Origin: Lachnospiraceae bacterium
Lineage (GTDB): Bacteria; Bacillota; Clostridia; Lachnospirales; Lachnospiraceae
Assembly: GCA_015057365.1 (NCBI GenBank)
Contig: SVEN01000030.1
Span: forward strand, 1-34,370
Reading direction: 5' to 3'
DNA length: 34,370 bases
Shown: positions 1 to 8,444 of the stretch, in pieces
Position numbering within the stretch: the first letter of the stretch is position 1
Layout: every line of letters begins with the position of its first letter
Position numbers and translations under genes: made by a program
Notes under the pieces: generated by a model
Seen by the model: the letters and a program-made list of their open reading frames with translations, nothing else
What the model was told of the DNA's origin: nothing
The model's database searches: none

Positions 1-2
1 AG

Positions 3-71
3 GAGTACGAGCGCAAGGTGGAGAACTATAACAAGACCATTGCGGAGAGACTGAAAGAGTTTAATAAGTAG
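3..71 (+). CDS. C-terminal end of an unidentified protein (5' truncated by the window)
   Basis: The first 69 bases read as one open frame of 22 codons ending in TAG at 69-71. The residues are charged and helix-like (rich in Glu, Lys, Arg and Asn). A strong hairpin terminator follows immediately, which supports this being the real end of a gene. There is too little sequence to name the protein. The separate promoter at 132-160 suggests it is not in the same transcription unit as the citrate synthase downstream. Confidence 0.5.
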   Translation, partial: EYERKVENYNKTIAERLKEFNK

Positions 72-79
72 AGCTTAAG

Positions 80-125
80 CTGCCCGAGTGATAATTATTT
101 TCATTCGGGCAGTTATTTCGTGCTT
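80..125 (+). terminator. Intrinsic terminator after the truncated first gene
   Basis: An 11-bp stem (80-90 with 102-112, one G-T pair) encloses an AT-rich loop and is followed by the T-rich stretch TTATTTCG. It lies nine bases after the stop codon at 71. Confidence 0.75.
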
Positions 126-131
126 TCCCTC

Positions 132-160
132 TTGACATTAAACGTATAATTGTATACAAT
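132..160 (+). promoter_or_regulatory. Sigma-A promoter of the citrate synthase operon
   Basis: TTGACA (132-137) is followed after 17 bp by TACAAT (155-160). The -10 element lies inside the palindrome at 147-162, so a protein bound there should block RNA polymerase. An alternative TATAAT at 145-150 is only 7 bp from the -35 and is rejected as its partner. Confidence 0.7.
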
Positions 161-162
161 TA
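147..162 (+). promoter_or_regulatory. Perfect 16-bp palindrome, candidate GntR operator
   Basis: TAATTGTATACAATTA is identical to its own reverse complement and covers the -10 element. GntR-family regulators of the FadR/FCD type commonly bind short palindromes of TTGTATACAA style. The third gene of this operon (2829-3497) encodes such a regulator, so autorepression is the simplest reading. This is inferred from position and symmetry only. Confidence 0.6.
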
Positions 163-196
163 CTCGATAGTGGATGATAAAGGAGCGTGTATACAT

Positions 197-1606
197 ATGG
201 AAAACAGAAAAGTATATCGCAATCCTCATAACAATTTGCTTTCTTTAGAGGAGCATATGTATGAGCTTGTAGATGTGAAAACACCGAATGTCTTCCGGAA
301 CTTATTCCCGTATGATGAGGTTCCGAAGATTGCATTTAACGATCGTATTGTACCGCATTGTTTTCCGGAAGAAATCTGGATTACGGATACGACCTTCCGC
401 GACGGACAGCAGTCCAGAGCACCGTATACCACGGAGCAGATTGTAACGATTTTCGATTACCTGCATCGCCTGGGCGGACCGAACGGTATTATTCGTCAGA
501 GTGAGTTCTTCCTTTACAGTAAGAAGGATAGAGATGCGGTTTATAAGTGTATGGAGAGAGGATATGAATTCCCGGAGGTAACCTCCTGGATTCGTGCCAG
601 CAAGAAGGATTTTGAACTGGTTAAAGAGATTGGTTTAAAGGAAACCGGTATCCTTGTCAGCTGTTCCGATTATCATATTTTCTATAAGATGAAGATGACC
701 AGATCCCAGGCCATGGAGCATTACTTAAATGTGGTTCGTGAGTGTCTGGAAACCGGTGTGGCACCGCGTTGTCATCTGGAGGATATTACCCGCTCCGATA
801 TTTACGGTTTTGTCATTCCGTTCTGTTTCGAGCTGATGAAGCTGGGCTTTGAGTACGGTATTCCGGTAAAGATTCGTGCCTGTGATACCATGGGCTACGG
901 TGTCAACTTCCCGGGTGCGGTAATTCCGCGTTCCGTACAGGGTATTATCTACGGACTTATGACTCATGCGGGTGTACCGTCCGAGCTTTTGGAATGGCAC
1001 GGCCACAACGATTTCTACAAGGCGGTTTCCAATTCTACCACCGCATGGTTGTACGGTGCGTCCGGTATTAACTGTTCCTTGTTCGGTATCGGCGAGCGTA
1101 CCGGTAATACGCCGCTTGAGGCAATGGTATTTGAGTACGCACAGCTTAAGGGTACCTTAGACGGAATGGATACCACTGTAATTACCGAACTTGCGGAGTA
1201 TTATAAGAAGGAAATCGGCTACAAGATTCCGCACAGAACCCCGTTTGTCGGTAAGAACTTTAATGTAACCCGTGCGGGCATTCATGCGGACGGTCTTCTT
1301 AAGAATGAGGAAATTTACAACATCTTCGACACCGAGAAGTTTTTAAATCGTCCGGTGTTGGTTTCCGTGTCCAATACGTCCGGTCTTGCGGGTATTGCGC
1401 ACTGGATGAATACCTTCTACCGTTTAAAGGGCGATGCGGCACTGGATAAGTCCAATCTGTTGGTTCATAAAATTAAGGAACTGGTAGATAAAGAGTACGA
1501 GGATGGCCGTATTACGGTTATGACCGATGCGGAGTTGGTAGGAATGATTAACCAGTATAAGGGAGAGTTCGGTGTGGACCTTCCGGAGGTTACCGTAGAA
1601 TTATAA
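197..1606 (+). CDS. Re-citrate synthase-like protein (isopropylmalate/homocitrate synthase superfamily)
   Basis: This 469-residue enzyme belongs to the DRE-TIM metallolyase superfamily. Near the N-terminus it has the signature TDTTFRDGQQ, and further on a metal-binding HGHND segment and a GERTGN motif. Superfamily members condense acetyl-CoA with a 2-oxo acid. Because isocitrate dehydrogenase follows after 42 bp, the best specific reading is Re-citrate synthase (oxaloacetate plus acetyl-CoA to citrate), as known from Clostridium kluyveri, feeding 2-oxoglutarate synthesis. Homocitrate or 2-isopropylmalate synthase are alternatives, but no leucine or lysine genes are nearby. The length matches Re-citrate synthases, and the C-terminal allosteric domain typical of leucine-regulated LeuA is not evident. 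ATG at 197 is chosen because AAAGGAG (179-185) precedes it; an in-frame GTG at 170 lies upstream of that site. Confidence 0.78.
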   Translation: MENRKVYRNPHNNLLSLEEHMYELVDVKTPNVFRNLFPYDEVPKIAFNDRIVPHCFPEEIWITDTTFRDGQQSRAPYTTEQIVTIFDYLHRLGGPNGIIRQSEFFLYSKKDRDAVYKCMERGYEFPEVTSWIRASKKDFELVKEIGLKETGILVSCSDYHIFYKMKMTRSQAMEHYLNVVRECLETGVAPRCHLEDITRSDIYGFVIPFCFELMKLGFEYGIPVKIRACDTMGYGVNFPGAVIPRSVQGIIYGLMTHAGVPSELLEWHGHNDFYKAVSNSTTAWLYGASGINCSLFGIGERTGNTPLEAMVFEYAQLKGTLDGMDTTVITELAEYYKKEIGYKIPHRTPFVGKNFNVTRAGIHADGLLKNEEIYNIFDTEKFLNRPVLVSVSNTSGLAGIAHWMNTFYRLKGDAALDKSNLLVHKIKELVDKEYEDGRITVMTDAELVGMINQYKGEFGVDLPEVTVEL

Positions 1607-1648
1607 TTTTGAACAGAATTTGTAGAAGTACACAAGGAGGATATAAAA

Positions 1649-2809
1649 ATGCAGGCTAAGATTGAAGCAGCAAAGGAAGCGTTCGGTAAGCTTTTGACCG
1701 AGCAGTTAGCAAGAGTAGAGGAAATGAAGAACCAGGGTGACTTTGTAGATTACAAGGCACTGGATCAGATTACCATCGGTGTTTGCGGCGGTGACGGTAT
1801 CGGCCCGGCAATTACCGGTCAGGCACAGAGAATTATGGAGTATCTCTTAAAGGATGAAATCGCATCCGGCAAGGTACTGATTAAGAACATCGAAGGTCTT
1901 ACCATCGAGCGTCGTGTGGCTGAGAATGCAGCTATCCCGCCGGCAGTACTGGAAGAGTTAAAGACTTGTGACGTTATTTTGAAGGGACCGACCACCACTC
2001 CGCAGAAGGGTGATCCGTGGCCGAACGTAGAGAGTGCAAACGTAGCTATGCGTAAGGCTCTTGACCTGTTTGCAAACGTAAGACCGGTTCGTATTCCGGA
2101 GCAGGGCATCGACTGGACCTTCTATCGTGAGAATACCGAGGGTGCTTACGCAGTAGGCAGCAAGGGTGTTCACGTAACCGAGGACCTCGGTGTAGACTTT
2201 ACCGTTGTTACCTCTCAGGGCTGTGACAGAATTATCCGTGCGGCATTCGAGTTCGCAAAGGCAAACGGCAAGACCAGAGTCAGCGCCGTTACCAAGGCAA
2301 ACATCATTAAGACTACCGACGGTAAGTTCCTTGAGGCATTCCGTGAAATCGCAAAGGATTACCCGGACATTACCGCAGACGAGTGGTACATCGACATCAT
2401 GACCGCAAAGCTTGTGGATGAGAAGAGAAGAAGAGATTTCCAGGTTGTGGTACTTCCGAATCTGTACGGCGATATTATTACCGACGAGGCAGCTGAGTTC
2501 CAGGGTGGTGTAGGTACCGCAGGCAGTGCAAATATCGGTAAGAAGTATGCAATGTTCGAGGCAATTCACGGTTCCGCACCGCGTATGGTAAAGGAAGGCA
2601 GAGATATCTATGCCGATCCGTGTAGCGTAATCCGTGCGGCAGCAATGCTTCTTGCACATATCGGTTTCAACGATAAGGCGGATAAGCTCTATGCGGCACT
2701 TGATATTTGTACGATTACCGAGAAGAAGCTTGTGATGACCGGCCGCGATACCGGTGCTACCGGTGCGCAGTTTGCGGATTACATCATGGAAACCATCGAG
2801 AAGATGTAA
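1649..2809 (+). CDS. Isocitrate dehydrogenase (isocitrate/isopropylmalate dehydrogenase family)
   Basis: This 386-residue protein catalyses oxidative decarboxylation of a 3-substituted malate; isocitrate is the likely substrate. After an approximately 45-residue N-terminal extension come GGDGIGP (start of the dehydrogenase fold), then a YRENTEG-type substrate segment, a LYGDIITDEAA metal-binding segment and the C-terminal AIHGSAP nucleotide-site segment. Isopropylmalate and tartrate dehydrogenases share the fold, so specificity rests on the adjacent citrate synthase. An excellent AAGGAGG (1634-1640) sits 8 bp before the ATG. It is the second gene of a three-gene operon and most likely supplies 2-oxoglutarate for glutamate synthesis. 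Whether it uses NAD or NADP cannot be settled by eye. No aconitase gene is visible in the window. Confidence 0.85.
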   Translation: MQAKIEAAKEAFGKLLTEQLARVEEMKNQGDFVDYKALDQITIGVCGGDGIGPAITGQAQRIMEYLLKDEIASGKVLIKNIEGLTIERRVAENAAIPPAVLEELKTCDVILKGPTTTPQKGDPWPNVESANVAMRKALDLFANVRPVRIPEQGIDWTFYRENTEGAYAVGSKGVHVTEDLGVDFTVVTSQGCDRIIRAAFEFAKANGKTRVSAVTKANIIKTTDGKFLEAFREIAKDYPDITADEWYIDIMTAKLVDEKRRRDFQVVVLPNLYGDIITDEAAEFQGGVGTAGSANIGKKYAMFEAIHGSAPRMVKEGRDIYADPCSVIRAAAMLLAHIGFNDKADKLYAALDICTITEKKLVMTGRDTGATGAQFADYIMETIEKM

Positions 2810-2828
2810 TAGAAGAGGAGGTCGCTAT

Positions 2829-3497
2829 ATGAGCGATGCCAAGCTGCAAAATGACAAGGATGATAAGTATTCCTTACGGGGGCGTGTATTCAACCATATC
2901 CGTGAGGGGATTTTGTCGGGCAGATATGAGGAAAACGAAGAATTAAAGGAAAATACCATCGGAGCGGAGCTCGGCGTCAGTCGTACTCCGGTTCGTGAAG
3001 CGTTGCGTCAGTTGGAGTTAGAAGGACTTGTCAGTATCATTCCGAATAAGGGCGCTTACGTGACCGGTATTTCCGAAAAGGATATTCACGACATTTACAC
3101 CATTCGTTCTTATTTGGAGGGCCTGTGTGCCCGTTGGGCCTGTGAGCATGTGACCGATGAACAGCTGGATGCCATTGAAGAGGTGATTTATCTCTCCGAG
3201 TTCCATACAAGCAAGGGGCACTTTGAGCAGGTGGTGGAGCTTGACAGTAAGTTTCATAAGCTGATTTACAGTGCTTGCGGAAGCAAGATTTTAGAGCATG
3301 AGCTTTCTGTGTTCCATCATTATGTGGAACGCGTCAGAAAGATTACCCTTTCCATGGAAGAGCGTGCTAAACGTTCCACCGCAGAGCACACAGCAATTTT
3401 AAATGCAATCCGTTCCAGAGACAAGGAACTGGCGGAAAAGCTTGCTCATGAGCATATCATCCGTACTATTGAGAATATCGAGAAGTTAGGTTTATAA
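2829..3497 (+). CDS. GntR-family transcriptional regulator with FCD domain
   Basis: This 222-residue regulator has an N-terminal winged helix (about residues 15-85), including the segment GVSRTPVREALRQLELEGLV typical of GntR recognition helices. An all-helical FCD ligand-binding domain (about 90-215) carries spaced His and Asp residues that usually hold a metal and bind an organic acid. It follows isocitrate dehydrogenase by 19 bp, so it is co-transcribed. ATG at 2829 is preferred because GAGGAGG lies just upstream; a longer in-frame reading from 2754 would overlap the preceding gene without its own ribosome site. The predicted target is the palindrome at 147-162, and a tricarboxylic or dicarboxylic acid is a reasonable but unproved effector. 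Confidence 0.88.
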   Translation: MSDAKLQNDKDDKYSLRGRVFNHIREGILSGRYEENEELKENTIGAELGVSRTPVREALRQLELEGLVSIIPNKGAYVTGISEKDIHDIYTIRSYLEGLCARWACEHVTDEQLDAIEEVIYLSEFHTSKGHFEQVVELDSKFHKLIYSACGSKILEHELSVFHHYVERVRKITLSMEERAKRSTAEHTAILNAIRSRDKELAEKLAHEHIIRTIENIEKLGL

Positions 3498-3509
3498 AAT
3501 ATATTAAAG

Positions 3510-3540
3510 GAGTCACAGAGATTTTTCTGTGGCTCTTTTT
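3510..3540 (+). terminator. Intrinsic terminator of the citrate synthase operon
   Basis: A 10-bp stem (3510-3519 with 3526-3535) is followed by five T residues (3536-3540), 12 bases after the GntR stop. The structured repeat begins at the very next base, 3541. Confidence 0.85.
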
Positions 3541-3680
3541 GCGTGCAGGCAAAGTGAGCATGCGAGCAAACTGCGGGAAATTGTTCCCAGGCAGTTGCGC
3601 AGTCATGCGAACGCGCCCACGACTGAGCGACCAAAGGTCGCGAAGTGCGTGGTTGAGCGCGAAGCGCGGAGCCTGCACGC
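3541..3680 (-). repeat. Structured repeat unit D (complete, 140 bp)
   Basis: Perfect 10-bp terminal inverted repeats (3541-3550 and 3671-3680) enclose a short conserved box AAAGTGAGCATGC (3551-3563), a hairpin (about 3567-3598), the conserved core (3602-3627, minus strand), and two short hairpins: 3627-3632 with 3636-3641, and 3657-3660 with 3664-3667. The same order of parts occurs in opposite orientation at 15113-15247. Stem sequences differ between the copies but still pair. Open frames crossing this unit are by-products of its GC-rich symmetry and are not genes. It fills most of the gap between the GntR terminator and the phosphate transporter promoter. Confidence 0.8.
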
Positions 3681-3687
3681 AAAAACT

Positions 3688-3704
3688 TTAACGGGTTCTT
3701 AACG
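3688..3704 (+). promoter_or_regulatory. Possible PhoP/PhoB box
   Basis: Two TTAACG hexamers (3688-3693 and 3699-3704) repeat with an 11-bp period, the spacing of Pho-regulon direct repeats (TTAACA-like hexamers with 5-bp gaps in Firmicutes). They lie about 95 bp before a phosphate transporter gene, and a possible -10 (TAAAAT, 3737-3742) follows. A third repeat would be degenerate. The call rests on spacing, sequence and gene context. Confidence 0.4.
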
Positions 3705-3797
3705 CAATTTAGCTGGGATTATTCGCAGTATGTTGGTAAAATATCATTGTAAAAATATAAAGGAGAAAGACCGTAAGTATAACGGTTCAGAGAATGA

Positions 3798-5561
3798 ATG
3801 GATATTTTTAATGTGTTGTCGATGATCGGTGGCTTGGCACTGTTTCTTTACGGAATGCATTTGCTGGGAGAAGGTTTGGAGAAGATGTCCGGAGGACGCA
3901 TGGAACGCATTTTGGAGAAGCTTACATCCAATCCCATTAAGGGAGTTCTTCTGGGGGCTGCGGTAACTGCGGTGATTCAGTCGTCTTCCGCTACCACGGT
4001 TATGGTGGTAGGTTTTGTAAACTCCGGCATTATGAAGCTTTCCCAGGCAGTCAGCATAATTATGGGTGCCAATATCGGTACGACTATGACGGCGTGGATT
4101 TTAAGCTTAACCAGCATTGAAGGTGACAGTGTCTTTATGCAACTGTTAAAGCCGACAAACTTTACAACGATTCTTGCACTGATCGGCGTTATATTTATTA
4201 TGTTCCTTAAGAGTGAGAAGAAGAAGAATCTCGGTATGATTCTGGTGGGTTTTGCGATTCTTATGGTGGGAATGGATACCATGAGCGGTGCTGTGGAAGG
4301 CTTGCGGGATGTTCCGGAATTTACCAATATTTTGTTGATGTTCTCCAATCCGATTCTGGGTATGCTTGCCGGTGCAATTTTGACGGCGATTATTCAGAGT
4401 TCTTCCGCATCGGTAGGTATCCTGCAGGCACTTTGTATGACCGGACAGGTTCCCTTTGCTACGGCCCTTCCGATTATTATGGGTCAGAATATCGGTACCT
4501 GTGTAACGGCACTTATTTCCGCCATCGGTGCCAAAACCAACGCAAAACGCGCGGCATTGGTACATTTATACTTTAATTTGGTCGGTACCGTGGTATTTAT
4601 GATTGCCTTCTACGGAATTAATTTGTTTGTTGATTTTGCGTTTTTGGATGCGGCGGCAAATCCGGCCGGTATTGCAACCGTTCATACTTGTTTTAATGTC
4701 TTTGCCACGTTAGTGTTATTGCCGTTCTCGAAGCTTTTGGAGAAGCTGGCTACGTTGACGGTAAAGGAGGTAAAGGATCCGAAGAAGGAGAAGTTCGAAC
4801 AGCAGTTACAGCTGTTGGATGAACGTTTCTTAGATACTCCGGCGCTGGCGGTAGAACATTGCAAGACGGTGGCAAACCATATGGCGGAGATTTCTAGGGA
4901 AGCAATGGAATGCTCTTTGGAATTGCTGAAGCATTATGATGAAGAAGTTGTCAAGAAGGTATTTGAACTTGAGTCCGAAGCGGATCAGTTTGAAGACCAT
5001 CTCGGCCAATATCTGGTGCAGTTAAGCAGCAAAGATCTTTCCGTAAAGGATAGTGCGACGCTTTCTATGCTGCTTCACAGTATCGGAGATATGGAGCGTA
5101 TTTCCGACCATGCGGTAAATATTGCTGAGGCTGCGGAGGAAATGTACCAGAAAAATATGACGTTCTCCATAGACGGAGAAAAAGAGATTGGAACCTTTGC
5201 TGATGCGGTACGCGAGATTATCAGGATTTCCTTTGAGAGCTTTATCAAGGAAGATATGGAGGAGGCGGTTTTGGTAGAACCGCTTGAGGAAGTAGCAGAT
5301 GACTTAAAGGCTGAGTTGAAGAAGCGCCATGTCAATCGTTTACGGGAAGGAAAGTGTACGATTGAGCTTGGATTTGTGCTTTCCGACCTGACGAATAATT
5401 TCGAACGAGTGGCGGACCACTGTTCCAACATTGCGGCATGTCTCATTCAGACCGCAGAGCACGACTTTGAAATGCACAATTATATCCATAACCTGGAAAA
5501 GGGTGAGAATACGCCGTTCCAAAGACGGTATATGGAATATCGGAAGAGATATACGTTGTAA
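3798..5561 (+). CDS. Na+/phosphate cotransporter with C-terminal PhoU-like domain
   Basis: This 587-residue inner-membrane protein of the PNaS (NptA/YjbB-like) family couples sodium to phosphate movement. The two inverted family repeats are visible, each with the signature QSSSA: QSSSATT at residues 61-67 and QSSSAS at 200-205, set among about eight hydrophobic segments up to residue 320. The remainder (about 345-560) is charged and helical, with the paired helical repeats of a PhoU-like domain thought to regulate transport. The ribosome site before the ATG is poor: AAAGGAG lies about 30 bp upstream, with a small inverted repeat (ACCGT/ACGGT) in between. The neighbouring ATG at 3794 is in another frame. 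A Pho box candidate lies upstream. It is monocistronic, with a shared terminator after it. Confidence 0.92.
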   Translation: MDIFNVLSMIGGLALFLYGMHLLGEGLEKMSGGRMERILEKLTSNPIKGVLLGAAVTAVIQSSSATTVMVVGFVNSGIMKLSQAVSIIMGANIGTTMTAWILSLTSIEGDSVFMQLLKPTNFTTILALIGVIFIMFLKSEKKKNLGMILVGFAILMVGMDTMSGAVEGLRDVPEFTNILLMFSNPILGMLAGAILTAIIQSSSASVGILQALCMTGQVPFATALPIIMGQNIGTCVTALISAIGAKTNAKRAALVHLYFNLVGTVVFMIAFYGINLFVDFAFLDAAANPAGIATVHTCFNVFATLVLLPFSKLLEKLATLTVKEVKDPKKEKFEQQLQLLDERFLDTPALAVEHCKTVANHMAEISREAMECSLELLKHYDEEVVKKVFELESEADQFEDHLGQYLVQLSSKDLSVKDSATLSMLLHSIGDMERISDHAVNIAEAAEEMYQKNMTFSIDGEKEIGTFADAVREIIRISFESFIKEDMEEAVLVEPLEEVADDLKAELKKRHVNRLREGKCTIELGFVLSDLTNNFERVADHCSNIAACLIQTAEHDFEMHNYIHNLEKGENTPFQRRYMEYRKRYTL

Positions 5562-5562
5562 A

Positions 5563-5600
5563 AAAGAGCGGAGAATGATGGAAATCATTCTCCGTTTTCT
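5563..5600. terminator. Bidirectional terminator between convergent genes
   Basis: An 11-bp perfect stem (5569-5579 with 5584-5594) and a 4-base loop have T residues on both sides: TTTT after it on the plus strand, and a T-run after it on the minus strand (5561-5566). The right arm contains the last codons and the stop of the AsnB-like gene, so the terminator is partly coding. Confidence 0.8.
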
Positions 5601-7525
5601 ACTTGATTTAGGAATGCCGACAGGGATGCGATAACGGCGGCTTTGGCCACATCGGTTTTCTCCAGGCGGTATTCTTTTTGTTTGAGTTCGTCAATCAGTT
5701 TCTCCAACTTTTGTTTGTCTAAGTACTCCAACAGTTTCGGGTTATTAAGAAGAGTGAAAACCTCGTCTTTTATGGAATCCCAGTCTCTGTTTACCCGGAA
5801 AGCAAAATCTGCGGCTTGTACGCCTCGTCCCGCGAAGTTATCAAGGATAACATCCGGAACATAGCCTTTCATATAATCCCGGATGGCCCGGCGTTCTTTT
5901 CCGTTTTTGACATAACAATCAATCGGCAGGGAAAGACAGAGCTCCACCATTTCCTTTGTCAGGGTAGGGTCTACGGACAAAATGCCGTAGCGAAGGCTTC
6001 CCATCGTATCGAAAAAGCCCATATGCTGGTAGACCAGCGGCATAAATCCAAAGCCGTTTCGTTGCCGTTCGGAATCCATCCAACCGCTTCCACGTTGCTT
6101 TAAAAGCTTTCTTTCTTGTGCTTCCACATGGTAGGTACGGATATGTTCCTGTTTTAAGAAGCAGTCCTCTCCCAGTTTGTATTTATCCAGATGAGCCTCA
6201 CGCCAGGTCTTAAAAAATACTTTGATGAAATATTTTTTGGATACACGGTGCATATTGCAAAAGCACCGGAACTCCCGATAGGCATCACGAAACCGGAAAC
6301 GTTTCAGCTTTTGATAAATATAGGTACGAATGCTGCCGTAGGAGATGGTGGCATTTCCGTTCTGACCGGACAACATAAGCCGGCAACCGTCATGAGAAGC
6401 CTGTTCCATCATTCCGTGAGTGTTTACCATGTTAAGAATCGGTTTTACCGGCTCCATATAGCAAGCGGCATGGGCATCCATGGCGGTAAAGGCATTCTTC
6501 TTGTCCGAACCGATAAACTGCGGAGAAAGGTTCGGATACATCTGCTGTTGTGCCAGGATGAAGCTTGTTTCGTTTTCAATATGGGTTCGCGTGTTTTGTG
6601 CATTGTAATCTTTACAAGGAACAGCGGTATAGCTGTACAGCTTGCGATTTCTCCTTTGAAGCTCCGATGCGGCAAAGGCGGCTACGGAGGAGGAGTCCAG
6701 CCCCCCGCTTAACATAATTCCCACTTCTCCTTCTACACAGAGCAGGTCGGTCACTGCTTTTTGAAAGGTGGATAAAAAGCGGGCGCGGTATTCCTCGTCG
6801 CTTGCTAAGTTCAGTTTTTGAAGACCGGTCAGAGGATTCCAATAGGTGTATTTTTCTACGCGATGAGTATCGGTATGGATTTTTATATACTGTCCCGGCT
6901 CCACCTGAAAAATGTTCTCATAAACCGTGGCGCCGTGAAGCTTTATCGTATCGGCGGTACAGTTTGTATAAGCGGATGCAATCCACTGCCGATTCAGTTT
7001 ACGTTCGGTAGGAGCAAGGACTGCCAACAGCGGTTGATAGGCGGTGGAAAAGCAAACCTTATCATCGCACAGGGAATAGGCCAGATAGCGTCGGGCAAAA
7101 TGGTCTGCGTACAGAAGCAATTCTTTTTTTGCTGCAAGGTAAAAAGCAAAGGAGAAAGAGCCCCGCAAGTGTGTAACAAAAGTTTCCCCGAACTGCAGAT
7201 AGGCCTTATAGGAGAGTTCGCTGTCCCCCAGTGTAGTCAGCTCGTGTTCCGGATATGCCGTGCTAAGTAGTTGTATTACATCGTCACGGTTGGTAAGTAC
7301 ACAATCCGCCGTAAAGTAGGTGTCGTTGGATTGGTCGTACAAAGGAAGCTGTTCTGTCTTTGACATTTTTGTAAAATGCTGCACTCCGCATGCAACATAC
7401 ACCGAATCGCGGAGGATGCTGTGATAGTAATCGATTTTAAAGTCCTTCATACTGTGTTGCATAGCAGAAACGGTAGATTCCGCTATGTTTGTATCTTTGT
7501 GAATCATGCCCCAGATAGCCGACAT
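5585..7525 (-). CDS. AsnB-type amide ligase (asparagine synthetase homologue, lasso-cyclase-like)
   Basis: This 646-residue protein has an N-terminal class II amidotransferase-like domain (about 1-215) and a C-terminal ATP-pyrophosphatase domain. The synthetase P-loop SGGLDSSS is intact at residues 273-280, and LSGQNGNATISYG (385-397) matches the substrate-adenylate loop region. The glutaminase nucleophile is missing: the protein starts MSAIWG where true AsnB has Cys at position 2. It therefore cannot release ammonia from glutamine that way, as is also true of lasso peptide cyclases, which adenylate an Asp or Glu side chain and close a ring. It starts one base after the kinase gene, with GGAGG inside the kinase's end, so the two are probably translationally coupled. 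It most likely acts on the peptide encoded at 8539. A free-amino-acid amide ligase is the main alternative. Confidence 0.8.
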   Translation of the reverse strand: MSAIWGMIHKDTNIAESTVSAMQHSMKDFKIDYYHSILRDSVYVACGVQHFTKMSKTEQLPLYDQSNDTYFTADCVLTNRDDVIQLLSTAYPEHELTTLGDSELSYKAYLQFGETFVTHLRGSFSFAFYLAAKKELLLYADHFARRYLAYSLCDDKVCFSTAYQPLLAVLAPTERKLNRQWIASAYTNCTADTIKLHGATVYENIFQVEPGQYIKIHTDTHRVEKYTYWNPLTGLQKLNLASDEEYRARFLSTFQKAVTDLLCVEGEVGIMLSGGLDSSSVAAFAASELQRRNRKLYSYTAVPCKDYNAQNTRTHIENETSFILAQQQMYPNLSPQFIGSDKKNAFTAMDAHAACYMEPVKPILNMVNTHGMMEQASHDGCRLMLSGQNGNATISYGSIRTYIYQKLKRFRFRDAYREFRCFCNMHRVSKKYFIKVFFKTWREAHLDKYKLGEDCFLKQEHIRTYHVEAQERKLLKQRGSGWMDSERQRNGFGFMPLVYQHMGFFDTMGSLRYGILSVDPTLTKEMVELCLSLPIDCYVKNGKERRAIRDYMKGYVPDVILDNFAGRGVQAADFAFRVNRDWDSIKDEVFTLLNNPKLLEYLDKQKLEKLIDELKQKEYRLEKTDVAKAAVIASLSAFLNQVENGE

Positions 7526-7526
7526 G

Positions 7527-8423
7527 TTACGCCTCCTTTGGATTTTCTTTCAGTAAGTTTATGATGATGTCTCTGACTTTTTTTACGGTGTCTTTTCCGA
7601 CAGGGCGGGAAATTTGATAAATACTCAGCTTTCCGGCCAACTCTAAGGTGCGGGCCTTTTCCTCCGAAGGATAGTCGAAGCGTTTATAGGCGTCCAAAAG
7701 GAACAGGTTTTGTAGTACACAGTTCCACTTTGCAAAGCCGGTGAGCTCTTCAACACGGATGGTATCGTCGTTATGCTGTTCCAGCATAATCATGGTGGTT
7801 AGTTTACGCGGTTCACTACAGAAATCTGCAGTATTATAATAAGCAAATTTATCTTTTCGTTCATCAATATAGAACAAATTCACAGGATTGATTTGTTCTG
7901 TCAGGTTACGACATACCTTTTGTAACGGAAAACCCGGATGTATCATCATATCCGGAGAAGGCTGTACCATAATGATATCATCCGCCAGATACCGGTAACC
8001 GGCATCAATGAGAGACAGTGCAGTGGTGGACTTTCCGGCGCCACTGACTCCTGCAATCAAAGCAGCCCGGTTATGGTCAATTTCAATGGCACTGCAATGA
8101 ATGGCGGAATATCCACGCTGAAGAAATAAAAAGGAGATGCTCCAGCCTAAAAGAAAGGAGGCCAAATCCTTTTCGGTGGCACCCTCTAAGGGATGAACCA
8201 GGATTTCGTTCCCATTTCGGATGATGAAATGTCCGATGTGATTCCGAAACCATATGCGGTCCGGTGACATGGTGCTGGTTATGCCCCGTGCGGTCCGAGC
8301 GATGATATCCTCCGGTAGAGGACCGTAATGGATCGTTACATCCGGAGCTACCGGTGTCTCCACAAGATTGTATAGTTTGATTTCGGAGTGAATCCCTATT
8401 CCATAAATGTAATACTGATGCAT
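7527..8423 (-). CDS. HprK-like kinase of RiPP clusters
   Basis: This 298-residue protein has a P-loop GVSGAGKST at residues 125-133, followed by an acidic ADDI (147-150), the arrangement of HPr serine kinase/phosphorylase domains. HPr kinase proper has a different N-terminal domain and usually a C-terminal serine signature that I do not see. Homologues of this shape occur in lasso peptide clusters (the paeninodin type), where they phosphorylate the peptide. The start ATG at 8423 follows AAAGGAG with 7 bp spacing. It is transcribed divergently from the small peptide gene at 8539 and precedes the AsnB-like ligase by one base. A peptide kinase role is inferred from this context. A standalone regulatory kinase is possible but less likely. 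Confidence 0.78.
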   Translation of the reverse strand: MHQYYIYGIGIHSEIKLYNLVETPVAPDVTIHYGPLPEDIIARTARGITSTMSPDRIWFRNHIGHFIIRNGNEILVHPLEGATEKDLASFLLGWSISFLFLQRGYSAIHCSAIEIDHNRAALIAGVSGAGKSTTALSLIDAGYRYLADDIIMVQPSPDMMIHPGFPLQKVCRNLTEQINPVNLFYIDERKDKFAYYNTADFCSEPRKLTTMIMLEQHNDDTIRVEELTGFAKWNCVLQNLFLLDAYKRFDYPSEEKARTLELAGKLSIYQISRPVGKDTVKKVRDIIINLLKENPKEA

Positions 8424-8444
8424 ACATGCTCTCCTTTAGTAAAA

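Noticed and set aside
170..196. GTG start at 170 for the citrate synthase
   Set aside because: The AAAGGAG ribosome site at 179-185 would lie inside the coding part, and the ATG at 197 fits it.
1958..2659. Long minus-strand open frame (233 codons) inside isocitrate dehydrogenase
   Set aside because: It is a shadow of a strongly codon-biased gene; the plus-strand reading has all family motifs.
3446..3682. Minus-strand open frames over repeat unit D
   Set aside because: They overlap the GntR gene end and the terminator, and their composition comes from the inverted repeats; no start signal.
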